A stretch of DNA of 64,000 nt from Candidatus Gracilibacteria bacterium GN02-873 (GCA_003260345.1 MORC01000002.1:62001-126000), one strand, 5' to 3'; counted from the first letter of the stretch, positions 21,227-33,648 are shown. Program-made: numbers and translations. Notes: generated by a model from the letters alone, not told the origin.

Positions 21227-22141
21227 ATGTACGATCTTATTATTATCGGTGCTGGATCAGCCGGGCTTCCAGCTGGAATGTATGCAAGCCGATATAAACT
21301 TAAAAATATTATTATTGGCGAAATGCCAGGTGGAGCGCTTTCAACTTCTCATTGTGTTGAAAATTTTCCAGGAGTATTATCTGCGCCAGGTGCAGAAATT
21401 ATGGATAATTTTAAAAAACATGCTGAAAATGCGGGTTCAGAAATTCTCCAAGACCGTGTCGAAGTTGTGTCGAAGATTGGCGAAAATCATTTTTCTGTAT
21501 CGACAATGGGTGGAAAGAATTTTGACGCAAAACGTATATTGTTAGCAACAGGGAATACATATAAAATGCTTGGAATTCCTGGGGAAAAAGAATTTTATGG
21601 ACAAGGCGTTTCATACTGTGCGACTTGTGATGGTAATTTTTATAAAAATCTTACTGTTGGTGTAGTTGGTGCCGGAAATACGGCTATCACAGAAGCTTTA
21701 TATCTTGCAGAAATCGCGAAAGAAGTTCATATTTTTGTTCGTGGTAATGTGATTCGTGCGGAAAATATTTGGACTGAAAAAGCTAACAACACATCAAACA
21801 TTATCTTCCACATGAATACACAAGTTACTGAAGTACAAGGAAATATAATGGGTGTTACAGGAGTGATTCTTAATACAGGAGAAAATCTAACACTTGATGG
21901 ATTGTTTGTCGCCATTGGATCGACACCAATTACACATATTGTCGACAATCTTTCGCCACAAAAAGACGGAGAGTGATGCCTTGTTGTTGATCAACGTCAA
22001 GAAACCACTATTCCTGGGCTTTATGCAGCTGGTGATGTAACAACAAATTCTAATAAATTTCGACAAACTATTATGTCAGCTGCGGAGGGTTGTCTCGCTG
22101 CCAATAGTATTCATGAAGACATTTTGAAAATTACTCAATAA
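21227..22141 (+). CDS. trxB: thioredoxin reductase (TrxB-like)
   Basis: 304 residues. FAD motif IIGAGSAGLPAGMYASR (residues 6-22), redox site CATC (SYCATCDGNFY near 135), the NAD(P) loop VGVVGAGNTAITEAL and the C-terminal FAD motif GLYAAGDVTTN. It passes electrons from NAD(P)H through FAD and the cysteine pair to thioredoxin. One TGA near 21975 (Gly); without it the FAD-binding end is lost. The start at 21227 fits the family; a TTG at 21200 would add nine residues. Regulation by the palindrome at 21178 is likely. Confidence 0.92.
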
Positions 22142-22167
22142 AAAAACTTCATTACGAAGTTTTTTTA
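22141..22167. terminator. shared terminator of trxB and uvrA
   Basis: AAAAAACTTC/GAAGTTTTTT with a 5-nt loop, A-rich and T-rich flanks, between convergent stops that overlap its arms. Confidence 0.8.
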
Positions 22168-25022
22168 TTTTTTTGTGCTAAATATTTTTTAAGAGCCTTT
22201 GCTGTATAACTTTCTTCGACAGAAAGAATTTTTTCTTTAGGGCCAGCAAATACAAGATTTCCACCAGCATCGCCGCCATTTGGGCCAATATCGACAATTG
22301 CGTCAGCATTGGCAATAATATCAAGATTATGTTCAATAACGATTACACTATTTCATTTTTCTACAAGAGCATCGAGAATATCAAGCAATTTCTGTACATC
22401 AGCAAAATGTAATCCCGTAGTCGGCTCATCAAGAATATACAATGTTTGACCTGTTGATCGCTTTGAAAGATCATAAGCAAGCTTGATGCGCTGTGACTCA
22501 CCACCAGAAAGTGTTGGCGCTGACTGACCAAGAGTAATATATCCAAGCCCCACATCAATCAATACATCTAGAACGCGTTTTATTCGAGGAAACGCAACAA
22601 AAAATTCTGATGCCTCCTCGATGGTCATATTAAGTACTTCAGCAATATTTTTTCCTTTAAACTGAATGCTTAAAACATCATCATTATAACGGGTTCCTTT
22701 ACAAGCTTCACATTCAACATAAACATCTGGTAAAAAATGCATTTCAATTTTTTTTGTACCATTTCACTCACACACCTCACAACGCCCTCATTTTGTATTA
22801 AATGAAAATTTTCATACATTAAAACCTCGAACCTTGGCGTCATTGGAAGCAGCAAAAACCTCACGAATATAAGTAAAAACTCCAGTATAGGTCGCTACAT
22901 TTGAATGTGGGGTTCGACCAATTGGTGATTGATCAATAATAATAGTCTTATTGATATATTCAAATCCTTCTATTTTCTCATGTTTTCCAACAGGAAGAGA
23001 TGATTTATTAAAATAATTGAGAAGTGCATTCGAAAGAATATCCATCACCAATGAAGATTTTCCAGATCATGAAACCCCCGTTACCACAGTCATACATTCA
23101 AGAGGGAAACGCACATTAATATTTTTAAGATTATTTTCTTGTGCTCCATAAATCGACAGAAATTTTTTTGTCGATATTTTTTTAGGATTTTGGCGAACAA
23201 GCTCTTTTTTTCCTGATAAATAAAGGGAAGTTTCTGTCGAAGAATTTTTTATTAATTCTGGATACGTTCCACTAAAAATTACTGAACCTCCATGTACTCA
23301 TGCGCCCGGCCCAATATCAACAATATAATCACTTTCTCGCATAATATCTTCATCATGCTCAACAACAATAACAGTATTTCAAAGAGTGGCCAGTTTTTTC
23401 AGATTTTTAATCAGCATGTCATTATCTCGCGGATGAAGACCAATAGAAGGTTCATCAAGTACATAAATAATACCTTCTAATTGGGTCCCAATCTGCGTAG
23501 CAAGACGAATTCTCTGTGATTCACCACCAGAAAGCGTATGAGCCCGACGAGCAAGTGTTACATACCCAAGGCCAACTCCTTGCAAAAAATGTAATCGATC
23601 AATAATATTTTTCAAAACACCTTCGGAAATAATTTTTTCTTCTTGAGAAAATTCTAGTTTTTCAAAAAAATCTAGCGTTTGCTCGACAGACATCGACGCA
23701 AGTTCGCCAATATTTTTTCCTCCAATTTTTACCATTAAAAAAGGCTTTTTGAGACGATATCATTGACAAGTTCGACACTCTTTTTCTGTGGCGAACTTCA
23801 AAATATTTCGCATGTGCGATTGAGTTTTATTTTCCGAATCAGCATAATGTCGCTCTAATTTTGGAATTACACCCTCATATCGACACATATAGACATTTCA
23901 TTTTTTATAAAATTCTGAGTTGGAATCAAAAATAATAGAAAATTTTTCATCAACGCCATACAAAATAATTTCGCGTTGTTTTTCAGTTAATTTTCCATAT
24001 GGTTTATTCATTGGAACTTTATATTTTTCACATACAGCACGCAAAATGGAGAGATAATATTTAGAATTTTCCCATGGCAAAATAGCACCTTCTTCAAGTG
24101 TAAGATCAAAATTCATAATATCTTTTTCCTCAAAAGTAGTACGAAATCCAAGTCCCCCACAATCATCACACGCACCAAAATGTGAATTAAAAGAAAAATT
24201 GGAAAGTGAAAATTTTGGGCTTATATATCAGCATTGTGGACAAAAATTTCCAAGTGAATATTTTTTGAATGTATCATCTGATGGATAAAATATTTCAATA
24301 ATACCGCTACTTTTTTCAGATGTAAGCAAAAGTGAATCTCGCAAACGAGAAAAAAATGTTTCATCACTATTTTTCACAATAAGACGATCGACAATAATCG
24401 ACACATCTTCGACGGAAATATTTTTTTCTTCGACAGTATCAGCGACAGAAAAAACCTCATTTCCTTTTATATATCGGACAAATCACTTATCTGAAACAAT
24501 TTGAGAAATTTCTTTCATCGACATTTCTTCGACATCATTTTTAATTGTCGACAATGGAAACATTATAAAAATTTTCGTTCATTCATCATTTTTTTTAATG
24601 TCTTCAACAATATTTTGAATAGTATCTTTTTCGAGAGATTGTTCTGGATGATTTGGACAATATGGAATCCCAATATTTGCATACAGAAGCCTATAAAAAT
24701 CATAAATCTCTGTGATCGTTCCGACAGTAGAGCGAGGATTATTGCTAACAGTTTTTTGATTGATAGCGATGGTTGGTGAAAGTCCTCGAATTTCACGAAC
24801 TTTTGTCGCATCAGAAGTATTCGAAATCATCATCCGTGCAAAGGTTGACAAAGATTCCAGATATCTTTTCTGCCCCTCGGCATACAATGTTTCAAAAGCG
24901 AGCGAAGATTTTCCAGACCCAGAAAGGCCTGTTACAACAACAAGCTTATTTTTAGGAATTTTTACGGAAATATTTTTTAAATTATGAGTTTCTGCTCCAA
25001 TAATTTCAATAAAATCGGACAT
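22152..25022 (-). CDS. uvrA: excinuclease ABC subunit A
   Basis: 956 residues, broken into many pieces under the standard code. First Walker A GLSGSGKSSLAFETL near residue 34; signature LSGGESQRIRLATQIG; Walker B IYVLDEPSIGLHPRD. Second Walker A GVSGSGKSSLVMD near residue 653, whose middle Gly is TGA (complement 23067-23069). Second signature LSGGESQRIKLAYDL and YILDEPTTGLHFAD. UvrA scans DNA for bulky damage and loads UvrB. It is the last gene of a six-gene operon that starts near 29995 (1-nt gap to comF). It contains several heptamer sites, with arrays at 23682-23709, 24387-24435 and 24517-24534. Confidence 0.96.
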
Positions 25023-25023
25023 A

Positions 25024-25632
25024 TTATTTATGATTAGTTGCAAGTACACAAACGATAATTTCCTTTACTCAAGCGTTTTTCAAGACTTTTGCACATTCAT
25101 TGATAGTGGAGCCCGTTGTGAGTACATCATCAAAAAGAAGCACTTTTTCAGGAATTTTTACTATTTTTTTGATAGAAAAAATTTTTTTTCGATTTTTGAG
25201 TCGTTCCTCACGGGAAAGTGTGAGTTGTCGGCGAGAAAATTTTGTTTTTAGAAGGGAAATATGTGGAATTTTGGTAATTTTGGAAATTTTTTTAACAATC
25301 AATCCAATAGTATCAAATCCTCGAATCCAATATCGAGTCCAATGCATCGGCGTCGGAATAAGCACAAAATCCTGAAAATTCATTTCAGTTTTCTGAATCA
25401 TTTGAGCAAATATATCAGCAAAAATAGTCGATAATTGCCGATCAGAATGAAATTTATAACGTTCAAGTAAGTGGGAAATTTTCTGATATTCTGTCGCGAC
25501 AAAAATTTCATCAAAATAAGAATCTTCGAGAATTTTTTTATATTCTTCTCACATTTTTTTGACAGAAATTTGAAGATCTGTTCGTGGTGATTCATCAATA
25601 AAAATTGACAAAAATCCTTTCCAAAAAGACAT
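25024..25632 (-). CDS. comF: ComF-family phosphoribosyltransferase-like protein
   Basis: 202 residues. The PRPP-binding loop VLLFDDVLTTGSTINECAKVL near the C-terminus and FVLIPTPMHWTRYWIRGFD upstream match ComF/GntX. The usual N-terminal zinc-finger cysteines are missing and the start MSFWKGFLSIF is short. ComF is linked to uptake of transforming DNA in competent bacteria; its reaction is unsettled. Two TGA codons, one near residue 33 and one close to the end. Genes on both sides are 1 nt away. Confidence 0.85.
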
Positions 25633-25633
25633 A

Positions 25634-27040
25634 TTATACAAGAGAAAGAAGTACTTCGGAGATTTTTTTCACGCCCCAACCAGTACCACCAACAGGCATA
25701 TATCCGAAATCCTTTGTTCGATATGCGGGCCCTGCAATATCAAGATGAGTGAACTGAGCATCCCCCTTGAAATGACTTAAGAATGCAGCTCCCATAGAAG
25801 AACCAGCCTTTTCTGATTCTGAAAGATTCTGAAGATCAGCTGTTTGTGATTCTACAGCTTTTATCATTTTTGGAGTTAAAGGCAATCGCCACACATTTTC
25901 ATATGGCGAAGTATTGTCGATAAATGTCGAAATGAGCCCTTCATCATCACCCATAATTCCTGAAATATCATTTCCAAGAGCATAAATACACGCACCTGTC
26001 AAAGTCGCCATCGTAATCAAATGGTTCACTTGAAAATTTTTCTCCACATACGACATTACATCAGCCAATACAAGTCGCCCTTCTGCATCAGTATGATGAA
26101 TTTCAACAGTTTTTCCATTGTACGCAGTATAGATATCAAGCGGTTTAAAAGCTGCCGCGCCAGTCATATTTTCCACAATTCCAAGTCCAAAAACGACACT
26201 CAGTGGTAACTCTGGAAGTGAATCAAGATACATCGCCACTCCCAAAACACCAGCAGCGCCAGCCATATCGCATTTCATATCAAGCATATATTTATCAGGC
26301 TTAATCTGAATACCACCAGCATCAAAAGTTACTCATTTTCCAATAATTCCAAATTTTTCACCAGAAATTTCTTTTTTTGGCTTCAGAATTATCATAATAC
26401 TATCACGTACGCTTCCTTGACCGACCGCACGAATAAGGTTACAGCCTAATTCTCGCAATTCAACATTTCCGAAAACTTCCACTTCAAAATGATTCCATTT
26501 TCTGGAAGTAATCATCTGAGCAAAGGTTTCTGGGTAAAAATCATTTGGTGGAAGATTGACAAGATTTCTCGCAGTATAAATCGCTTCATAAAGAGGAATT
26601 TTTGATTCCAACTTCGCCAAGTTCGACACATCTTCGACAAAAAATATTTTATCAAAATTTTCTTTTTTCGTTTTATAAAGAGAAAATTCATACATCGTCA
26701 AAACAAAAGCTTCAAAAGCTTCTTCGACAAAACCATCAGGAACATAAACAAGATTTTTCGAAAATTTTCTGAAAATTTCGGTACGATTTTCAAGTCGATC
26801 ATCAGTTTTTGAGAAAAAAATCACGACCTCGAAAATATTTTCATTTTCTGGATAAAATGTAAACATTTTTTCAGTTTCACGAGCTTTTTGAATTTTTTCG
26901 AGAATTTTTTCAGGAACGGAAATTTGAAATTTTTCCAATTTTTCAAAAATATTGGATTCAGAAATTTCCAAGAGAAGGGTATGAGCAGAAACATTTGCAA
27001 CATCCGTCGCAATTTGAATAAGAAGTTTTGTATTAAGCAT
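25634..27040 (-). CDS. pepA: leucyl aminopeptidase, M17 family
   Basis: 468 residues. An N-terminal substrate-associated domain and a C-terminal catalytic domain with the metal/catalytic segments GKGVTFDAGGIQIKP (first Gly = TGA; DAGG replaces the usual DSGG) and HTDAEGRLVLAD. M17 enzymes use two metals to remove N-terminal residues and act as hexamers in the cytoplasm. Two heptamer arrays (25904-25931, 26613-26639) lie inside the gene in opposite orientation. In the uvrA operon. Confidence 0.93.
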
Positions 27041-27042
27041 AA

Positions 27043-28430
27043 TTATTTTTTAGTTCGAAATCGGAAATAAGAAAGAAAGAAAAGTCCTGCCAAAAGAAAA
27101 AAACCAAAGGAAGAAAAAACAAATGAAGATGCCTCCCATTTCATAAAAACGAGCGCATATAGAAAGAAAATTCCACTAAACGCAATACTTGCATAATGCA
27201 TTATTGCAAAATCATATTGTTGTCTTTCTTCCCAAAAATAAGTATTTGTAATGATAAGAATCGGAAAAAAGAAAATAAACATGAGCGACGATAATACAGA
27301 ATTTGTCGACAAAAGCGATAAAAATACAAATCCGTACATAAAATAAATAATAAAAATTGCCGTCGAATATGTCACAAGATTAGAAAAACGAATATGTACC
27401 GAAAATAAAAAAATTGCTATAATAATTAAAAAATAAATACTCGCAAAATGACTAAAAATAGTGACCGAAAGAATTCCTACCGAAGCTAGAATCACCGATA
27501 AGAAAAAAACACGTGAAATATTCAAAAAAACATCAAAAAATGAAGATTTTTCACTGAGTTCAAATAAAATAATCCCCAGCAAACTCAATGCCCCAATAAT
27601 CAGATAAAATGGAATTTCTCGAAATAAAAAAATCAATAAAATTTCTAATGAGAAAAATGACTAAAAATAGTGACCGAAAGAATTCCTACCGAAGCAAGAA
27701 TCACCGATAAGAAAAAAACACGAGAAATATTCAAAAAAACATCAAAAAATGAAGATTTTTCACTGAGTTCAAATAAAATAATCCCCAGCAAACTCAATGC
27801 CCCAATAATCAGATAAAATGGAATTTCTCGAAATAAAAAAATCAATAAAATTTCTAATGAGAAAAAAATCGATGCCAAAAATCCATAAAAAAATTCTTTT
27901 CGATATTTTGTTTCAAATCGAAAGAAAAAATATGAAAATCACATTGTCACAGCAGAAAAAATCACATCAAGAAGATTGATTGTTTCTCGTGCGAAAAAAT
28001 AATATATTCCGATAATAACAATCGTAATGTAACTAAATATAAGGTGAAATCCGAGAATATCAAAAAAAATCTCATTTTTCCAAGAAAACGCAAAAATATA
28101 TCCCAAAAAAATCGTAAAAATCGCCAAGAAAATCATCAAATGCGCATGAATACTTTCCGCAATGCTTCCAGAAAAAGTAAACGCCAAAATATAAATCCCA
28201 AGATAAGTGAGAACGAGGGGAATAATCAGTGATTTTTGTGGTGATAGTTCGAAAGAAAAAAGATTTGACAATCATTCTTCGCCAGTAGAATTTTTAAAAA
28301 AGAAAATTGGTGAAAAATAAAGCAAAAAAAACAGCATCAATATCAAAAAAACCCCTTCTATTACATAAAAACCGAACAGATGGCAAATAAAAATAAAAAG
28401 GGAATGTAGGATAATGAGCAAAATATACAT
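27043..28430 (-). pseudogene. polytopic membrane protein, frame broken by a 209-bp tandem duplication
   Basis: An unknown protein with about a dozen hydrophobic segments, starting MYILLIILHSLFIFICHLFG at 28430. TGA codons near 28271 and 27938 (Gly) join the first parts. Then a segment of 209 bp (27451-27659) is repeated at 27660-27868 with two differences; 209 is not a multiple of three, so the frame runs into TAG at 27645. Removing one copy gives a continuous protein of about 390 residues ending FLSYFRFRTKK. Function unknown. Its position among intact operon genes suggests the break is recent or is an assembly matter. Confidence 0.65.
27451..27868. repeat. 209-bp direct tandem duplication
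   Basis: Copy 1 is 27451-27659 and copy 2 is 27660-27868, offset 209 bp. The two differ at about two positions (gctagaatc/gcaagaatc and cacgtgaaa/cacgagaaa). The junction lies in a run of A shared by both ends, consistent with slippage at microhomology. Confidence 0.9.
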
Positions 28431-28433
28431 TTC

Positions 28434-29783
28434 CTAAAAATTAGTAGAAAGAAATGAAAAAATTAACAAAAAACACGGAATAATCACAATCATCGTCTTC
28501 CAGCCACGGATCAAAGTAATCCCCAACGTAAATAACGAAAATAAAGCTAAAAATAATGATGATTTACTCTGTAAAACCAATTCAATGATTTTCATTCCAT
28601 CAAGGGCATTAAGAATGACATAGAGAAAAATATAGAAAAATAATCCAACAGAAATAATCGTTCCAATCGCTGAAACTCCATCAAAAAATGATCGAACATA
28701 ATAATCAAATCCATGAACGAGTTTTGTATATGAAACAGTTTTATTTTGAAGGCGATTTTCAATAATTTGAATATTCTGTAATAATAACCGACGCTTTAAA
28801 AGAAGTCTTTTTAAAAGAGAAAATTTCCCAGTAAAAAGTGCTCTAACAATAGCAGAATCATTACTATGATGAGCTTTTTTATAGATATCAAGTTCTCGTT
28901 TGTTTTTAAAATAAATAAACGAATTGGTATCAATCTTGTTTTTTGATTCGGTTTTTTCAGTTTTTTTCTCATTTGCAAAACGCCCCAGAAATGACTGAAA
29001 TTTATATTCTAATGATGATTGCTTTTCTTCTTCCGTCTGAATTTTTTCACTTGAACCGATACTTTGAAGCAACTTATTAGTTTCTGCCAAAAATTTTGCT
29101 TTTTCTTTAATCATTCATTTTTTCAGAATTTCCAATTCGATCGTTCCAATTTGCTTGAGTGAATCTTCGAGAGTTGACTGCATTTTTCCAACATTTCTCA
29201 TTCATTTAATCGAAACAAGTTCCATTTCTATTCGTTCTAAAACCGCTTTTTGCTCTTCTGTAATGGTTTCATGATTTTTGATAAGCAAATTTTGAATTTT
29301 TAAAATTGTCTCATCAATATCTTTTCCGTATTTTTCAATTTCCTTCAAAAGTTGTGGAGAAAAATCTTCATTATCTTCATTTTTTAAGATATCAGGCTTT
29401 TCTTCAATTTTTTGCCCAATAGATTCAAGATACATTCGATATCCATCTTTTACTTTTGCAGTAATAATTTTTTTCTGATCATCAGACATTCATTCTACTG
29501 TATAAATCGCCAAAACATCGTATTTAAGATCTTCAATCAGTTTTCGATATGCCTTAAAAATATCGTCTGATTGAATTTTTCCAGTTTGAATATTTCCGTT
29601 AATAAGGCTATCAAAAAAGAAAAAATTCCCCTCTTGTGCAAGAGAAGTTTCCACAACTTCCTGAATTTCAATAATCGAATATCATTGTTTGTGAAGAATA
29701 TTTCGCGCATCTTCTCGATTTTGAGCGGTCAGACGAAGCGTGAGTTTTTTATTTCCTTTTGAACAAATTGCCTGAAATTGCAT
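28434..29783 (-). CDS. membrane protein, N-terminus similar to pilus/secretion F (PilC/GspF) proteins
   Basis: 449 residues, three TGA codons. The start (MQFQAICSKGNKKLTLRLTAQNREDARNILHKQGYSIIEIQEV, given here only to show the AxNREDARxxLxxxGYSIIEI pattern) recalls the opening strand-helix of PilC/GspF. The middle is long and helical with charged coiled-coil character; two or three membrane segments lie near the C-terminus (about 355-385 and 405-445). The rest does not match PilC well, so the role is open. Operon with 27043-28430 (3-nt gap). Confidence 0.55.
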
Positions 29784-29791
29784 ACGAAAAA

Positions 29792-29995
29792 TTATTGCTG
29801 AACAAATCGAACTCCGGCCTTTGGTTCGCGGAATTCGCTCATAATTTTCTGGAAAAATTTTTCAAAACTTTCGTTATCAAGAATTTCCATCGAAAAAAAG
29901 TACAAATCTTTTTCTTCATTTCTGATTTGAAGATTTTGTATAATTTCTTTCAAGATAAAAGTTTTTTCCTCTCGTGAAGAGGCAGAATTTTCCAT
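29792..29995 (-). CDS. small hypothetical protein
   Basis: 67 residues, charged and helical, ending KAGVRFVQQ. No family recognised. It is the first gene of the operon running down to uvrA (8 nt to the next gene). The ATG at 29995 is preferred over an upstream TTG. Confidence 0.5.
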   Translation of the reverse strand: MENSASSREEKTFILKEIIQNLQIRNEEKDLYFFSMEILDNESFEKFFQKIMSEFREPKAGVRFVQQ

Positions 29996-30000
29996 CAAAA

Positions 30001-30277
30001 TTTTTTTTAAAATATGTTTGGATTATATTCTTTTTTTAAAAATTCTCAAATCAAATTTTCACTCATTTTTTGGCTTATATAAAATAATAAAATAAATATA
30101 TATAATTTAGTAATAATAATATACGAAATTGTAAGAAAAAAATGGACGATTTTGTGAGAAAAAAATAAAAAAGTTTTTCACAAATGTATAAAAATTTTCC
30201 GCTTTTCTTCTTTTATTAAAAATAAAATTGTGAAATTTTTCACAAAAATTTTTTCGTAAAAAACTTGAAAATATAAT
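30001..30277. other. AT-rich intergenic stretch without a gene
   Basis: Divergent spacer between the uvrA operon and the S41 protease gene. It is very AT-rich with scattered short A and T tracts. I see no RNA gene or long repeat; it probably holds the promoter of the minus-strand operon, but no box stands out. Confidence 0.5.
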
Positions 30278-30305
30278 TTGTTTTTTTCTCGAAAAAAAGT
30301 ACAAT
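30278..30305 (+). promoter_or_regulatory. promoter of the S41 protease gene
   Basis: TTGTTT (30278-30283), 16-nt spacer, TACAAT (30300-30305); ATG 32 nt later. Confidence 0.5.
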
Positions 30306-30337
30306 ACACGTGTCAAAATTTTATCAAAATACAATTT

Positions 30338-31663
30338 ATGGATTTTTCACAAAAGAATGTAAAATTTACATTCAAATTTTTTCTTTTCTTTTTGCTTGGA
30401 ATTATTTTTGGAGGTTTCTGAATTTTTCTCGGTTTTAAACAATGATTTTTTATCGCAAATTCCGCTTCACAATGAGAAAATATTCTTCAAAAAAATAATT
30501 TTTCACAAACTTCTGACAATGTTAAAAACTCGTGAGAATTGTGAGTTTTTTCCTCAAATAAGCTCAAAAAGATTTATTCTCTCATTGATCAGAAATTCTA
30601 TGGATTTGCACAAAAATCTCAAGAAGAAATAGAAAACAAAATGGCCGCCGCAATGATTGCAGGACTTGGGGATAAATATTCAGAATATTTTACTGCTGAA
30701 GAAAATGAAGAATTTCAATCTGAACTTTCTGGTGATTTTGAAGGAATTGGAGCGGTTGTGGGAACTCATGAATTGGGTGCTAAAATTGAACGAATCCTTC
30801 CAAATTCACCAGCTGAAAAATTTGGACTTTTGATATGAGATATTGTAATTTCAGCGGATAATAATTCTCTTGCTGGTCTGACAACGACCGAAGCAGTCAA
30901 ATTTATTCGTGGGAAAAAATGAACCAGCGTGACACTTAAATATTTGCGTGATAGTGAAGAAAAAACAGTTTCTGTCACTCGAGATTCTGTGAATCTTCCC
31001 TCTGTTGACGCAAAAATGATAGAAAATTCTCCGATTGGATATATTCAGATTAATTCTTTTGGAGAAAAAACGCCGTCAGAATTCCATTCTTCAATTAATG
31101 AAATGAAAAAATCTGGTGCTAAAGGTCTTCTTTTGGATTTTCGATTTAATGGTGGTGGATACTTGACTTCCGCACAAACAATGCTTTCAGAATTTTTACC
31201 GAGAAATTCCAAAATTGTAACTATTAAGGAAAATAATCCCATCAATAACGAATCACTTTTTACAAATTTACTTTCTTCTCCTGATACAGAAATTCCAGTA
31301 GTCGTATTGGTAAATGAATATTCCGCATCAGCATCAGAAATTGTCGCTGGTGCGATGCAGGATTATAAACGAGGAATTATTATCGGGACAAAAACATATG
31401 GAAAGGGCTCTGTACAAGAAATGTTTCCACTCGGAGATGGTTCTATGATAAAAATTACCATTGCGCGATGGTATACTCCAAATGATAAAAATATTGATAG
31501 TGAAGGGATTGATCCAGATGTTATTGTTAATTTTACTGACGAAGATCGAAAAAATATTTTTGATCGCCAAAAAGATGTTGCGCAAAAAGCTCTTCAAAAA
31601 ATGATTGATGGCACAAAATATCAGGAAATAATTGATTCCGCAAAAGATTTTTCTAACTTATAG
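30338..31663 (+). CDS. carboxyl-terminal processing protease, S41 (CtpA-like)
   Basis: 441 residues. An N-terminal membrane anchor (about 8-30), an S41 N-terminal helical region with MAAAMIAGLGDKYSEYFT, a PDZ domain (about 125-215: GIGAVVG, VISADN, LAGLTT) and the protease core. The catalytic Ser is in NEYSASASEIVAGA and the Lys in GTKTYGKGSVQ. It cleaves exported proteins near their C-termini outside the membrane. Seven TGA codons, five in the first third, so the anchor is invisible under the standard code. Ends in TAG; glyA starts 5 nt later. Confidence 0.93.
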
Positions 31664-31668
31664 TAATT

Positions 31669-32913
31669 ATGTCTTATATTCAAAATCAAGATCCAGAATT
31701 GTACGAGGCGCTTCTAGGAGAAGAAAAGCGCCAACAAAATGAGCTTGAATTGATTGCGTCTGAAAATTATGTTTCCAAGGCTGTTTTGGAAGCAAATGGC
31801 TCAATTTTTACAAATAAATATAGCGAATGATATCCAGGAAAACGATATTATGCTGGACAAAAATATGTCGATATTGTCGAAAATATAGCAATTGATCGTG
31901 CAAAAAAACTTTTTGGTGCTGAACACATCAACGTACAGCCTCTTTCCGGTTCTCCTGCTAATCTTGCTGTATTTTTTGCGGTACTCAATCATGGTGATAC
32001 AATTCTTGGAATGAACCTTGATCATGGAGGGCATTTATCTCATGGACATCCACTCAATTATTCTGGAAAAAAATTCAATATTGTTTCATATGGTGTTGAT
32101 AGATCGACATGATTGATCGACATGTCGAATGTGGCGAAGTTGGCGAAGGAACATAAGCCAAAGATGATTATCGCAGGCTTTTCTGCATATTCTCGAAGCA
32201 TTGATTGGGAAAAATTTCGAGAAATTGCGGATGATGTAGGTGCGATTTTGATGGCGGATATTGCTCATATTGCCGGACTCGTGGCCGGTGGTGCTTTACA
32301 AAATCCGGTTCCATATTGTGATATTGTAACTACCACGACACATAAAACACTTCGTGGTCCTCGTGGTGCGATGATTATGTGTCGTGAAAAGTACGCTAAA
32401 GATATTGATCGTGCTGTATTTCCTGGAATTCAGTGAGGCCCACATGAACATATTATTTTGGCGAAGGCTATTGCTTTCTGAGAGGCTTTGAAACCAGAAT
32501 TTTCGACATATGTTCGACAAATTATCGACAATGCTCGACAGATGGCGAAGGTATTTGTCGAAGAATGATTTTTTGTTATTTCTGGTGGTACTGACAATCA
32601 TATTGTCTTGCTTGATATTTTTTCATCAACAGGACTTTCTGGAAAACAAGCAGAAGAAATTTTGGAAAATATTGGAATTTCAACAAATAAAAATATGATT
32701 CCATATGACACTCGTAAGCCACTTGATCCATCAGGAATTCGTATTGGGACTGCGGCTATTACAACACGAAAATTTACCGAAAAGGAATGTGAAAAACTCG
32801 CAAAAATTATAGTACAAGCACTTCGACAACCTGAAAATTCTCTTTTGCAATCAGAGCTTCGTGAACAAGTGCAAGAACTTTGTCAACAATTCCCTATTCC
32901 TTCAGTTTTTTAA
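31669..32913 (+). CDS. glyA: serine hydroxymethyltransferase
   Basis: PLP enzyme that makes glycine and methylene-THF from serine. 414 residues, normal length. ELIASENYVSKAVLEANGS, the KYSEGYPGKRYYAGQ substrate loop (first Gly TGA), DIAHIAGLVAGG and the PLP lysine in VTTTTHKTLRGPRG near residue 226. Five TGA codons, including GIQGGPHEH, a conserved double glycine. Two heptamer arrays lie inside (32103-32147 with five units, 32502-32562 with six units). Co-transcribed with the S41 protease gene and the next gene (3-nt gap). Confidence 0.96.
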
Positions 32914-32916
32914 AAT

Positions 32917-33648
32917 ATGGGTTTAGATAACCATGAATGACTTGATGACTCGCCGCAACTCGCTACTGGTCGCGAAGAATCTCATGAACAATATCAAGAA
33001 AAAGCACGAAAAGCTCAAATTCAGCTCAAAAAAATTCAAAAAGATGAAAAATCCGCACAGAATGATAACCAAAAATTATTTCTCATTTTGTCGAGATTTA
33101 TTCAAGATTCCTATTTTGAATCCCTTATTGGCGAGGTTTCTGCACTTTTGAGTGCTGGGGTTTCATCACGCGTTATTATTGCTTTTATAGCGCTTTTTTA
33201 TCCTGATGCGACTTTTTATGTCGCGGATTCTCTTGATAAAAAAGAAAAAATGAAACTTTTACTTTCTCTTCCGCGTTATGAAGAGAAAATTGAGTTTCAT
33301 GAGCAGAATATTTTTCCAGAAATTCGTACTTGGATTTCGGAATGGATTTTGATGACAGAGTTATTTTTGACCGACAAATCCGCGTCAGTTCTTATGAATA
33401 AAAAAACTTTTGAAATGATGCGAGGTGAACATTCAGCGCTTATTGAACGCATTTTATCAAATTTTTTAATCTTTTTCTTTGGAATGCGAAATGTGATTTT
33501 GCCCGAACATAAGGCACGCGAGTTTGCAAAATTTATCAAAAAAAATATTTCCGACAAACTCGAAAAATATTTTGCTATTCAAGAAAAAAATATCCACGAA
33601 TTGATCACGGACATTGAATTTAATTCTGATGATTTGTTTGGTGCATAA
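32917..33648 (+). CDS. hypothetical protein
   Basis: 243 residues. A charged, helical N-terminus rich in Gln/Lys/Glu (about 1-60), then alternating hydrophobic and polar segments with two weakly hydrophobic stretches (SRVIIAFIALFYPD, LSNFLIFFFGM). One TGA early (Gly8). No family recognised. Its last 29 nt overlap the 3' end of comEC on the other strand. Confidence 0.6.

Noticed and set aside
25398..25679. Minus-strand open frame over the comF start
   Set aside because: It is in another frame; the ComF frame with TGA = Gly covers the same DNA and continues into clear PRPP-binding motifs.
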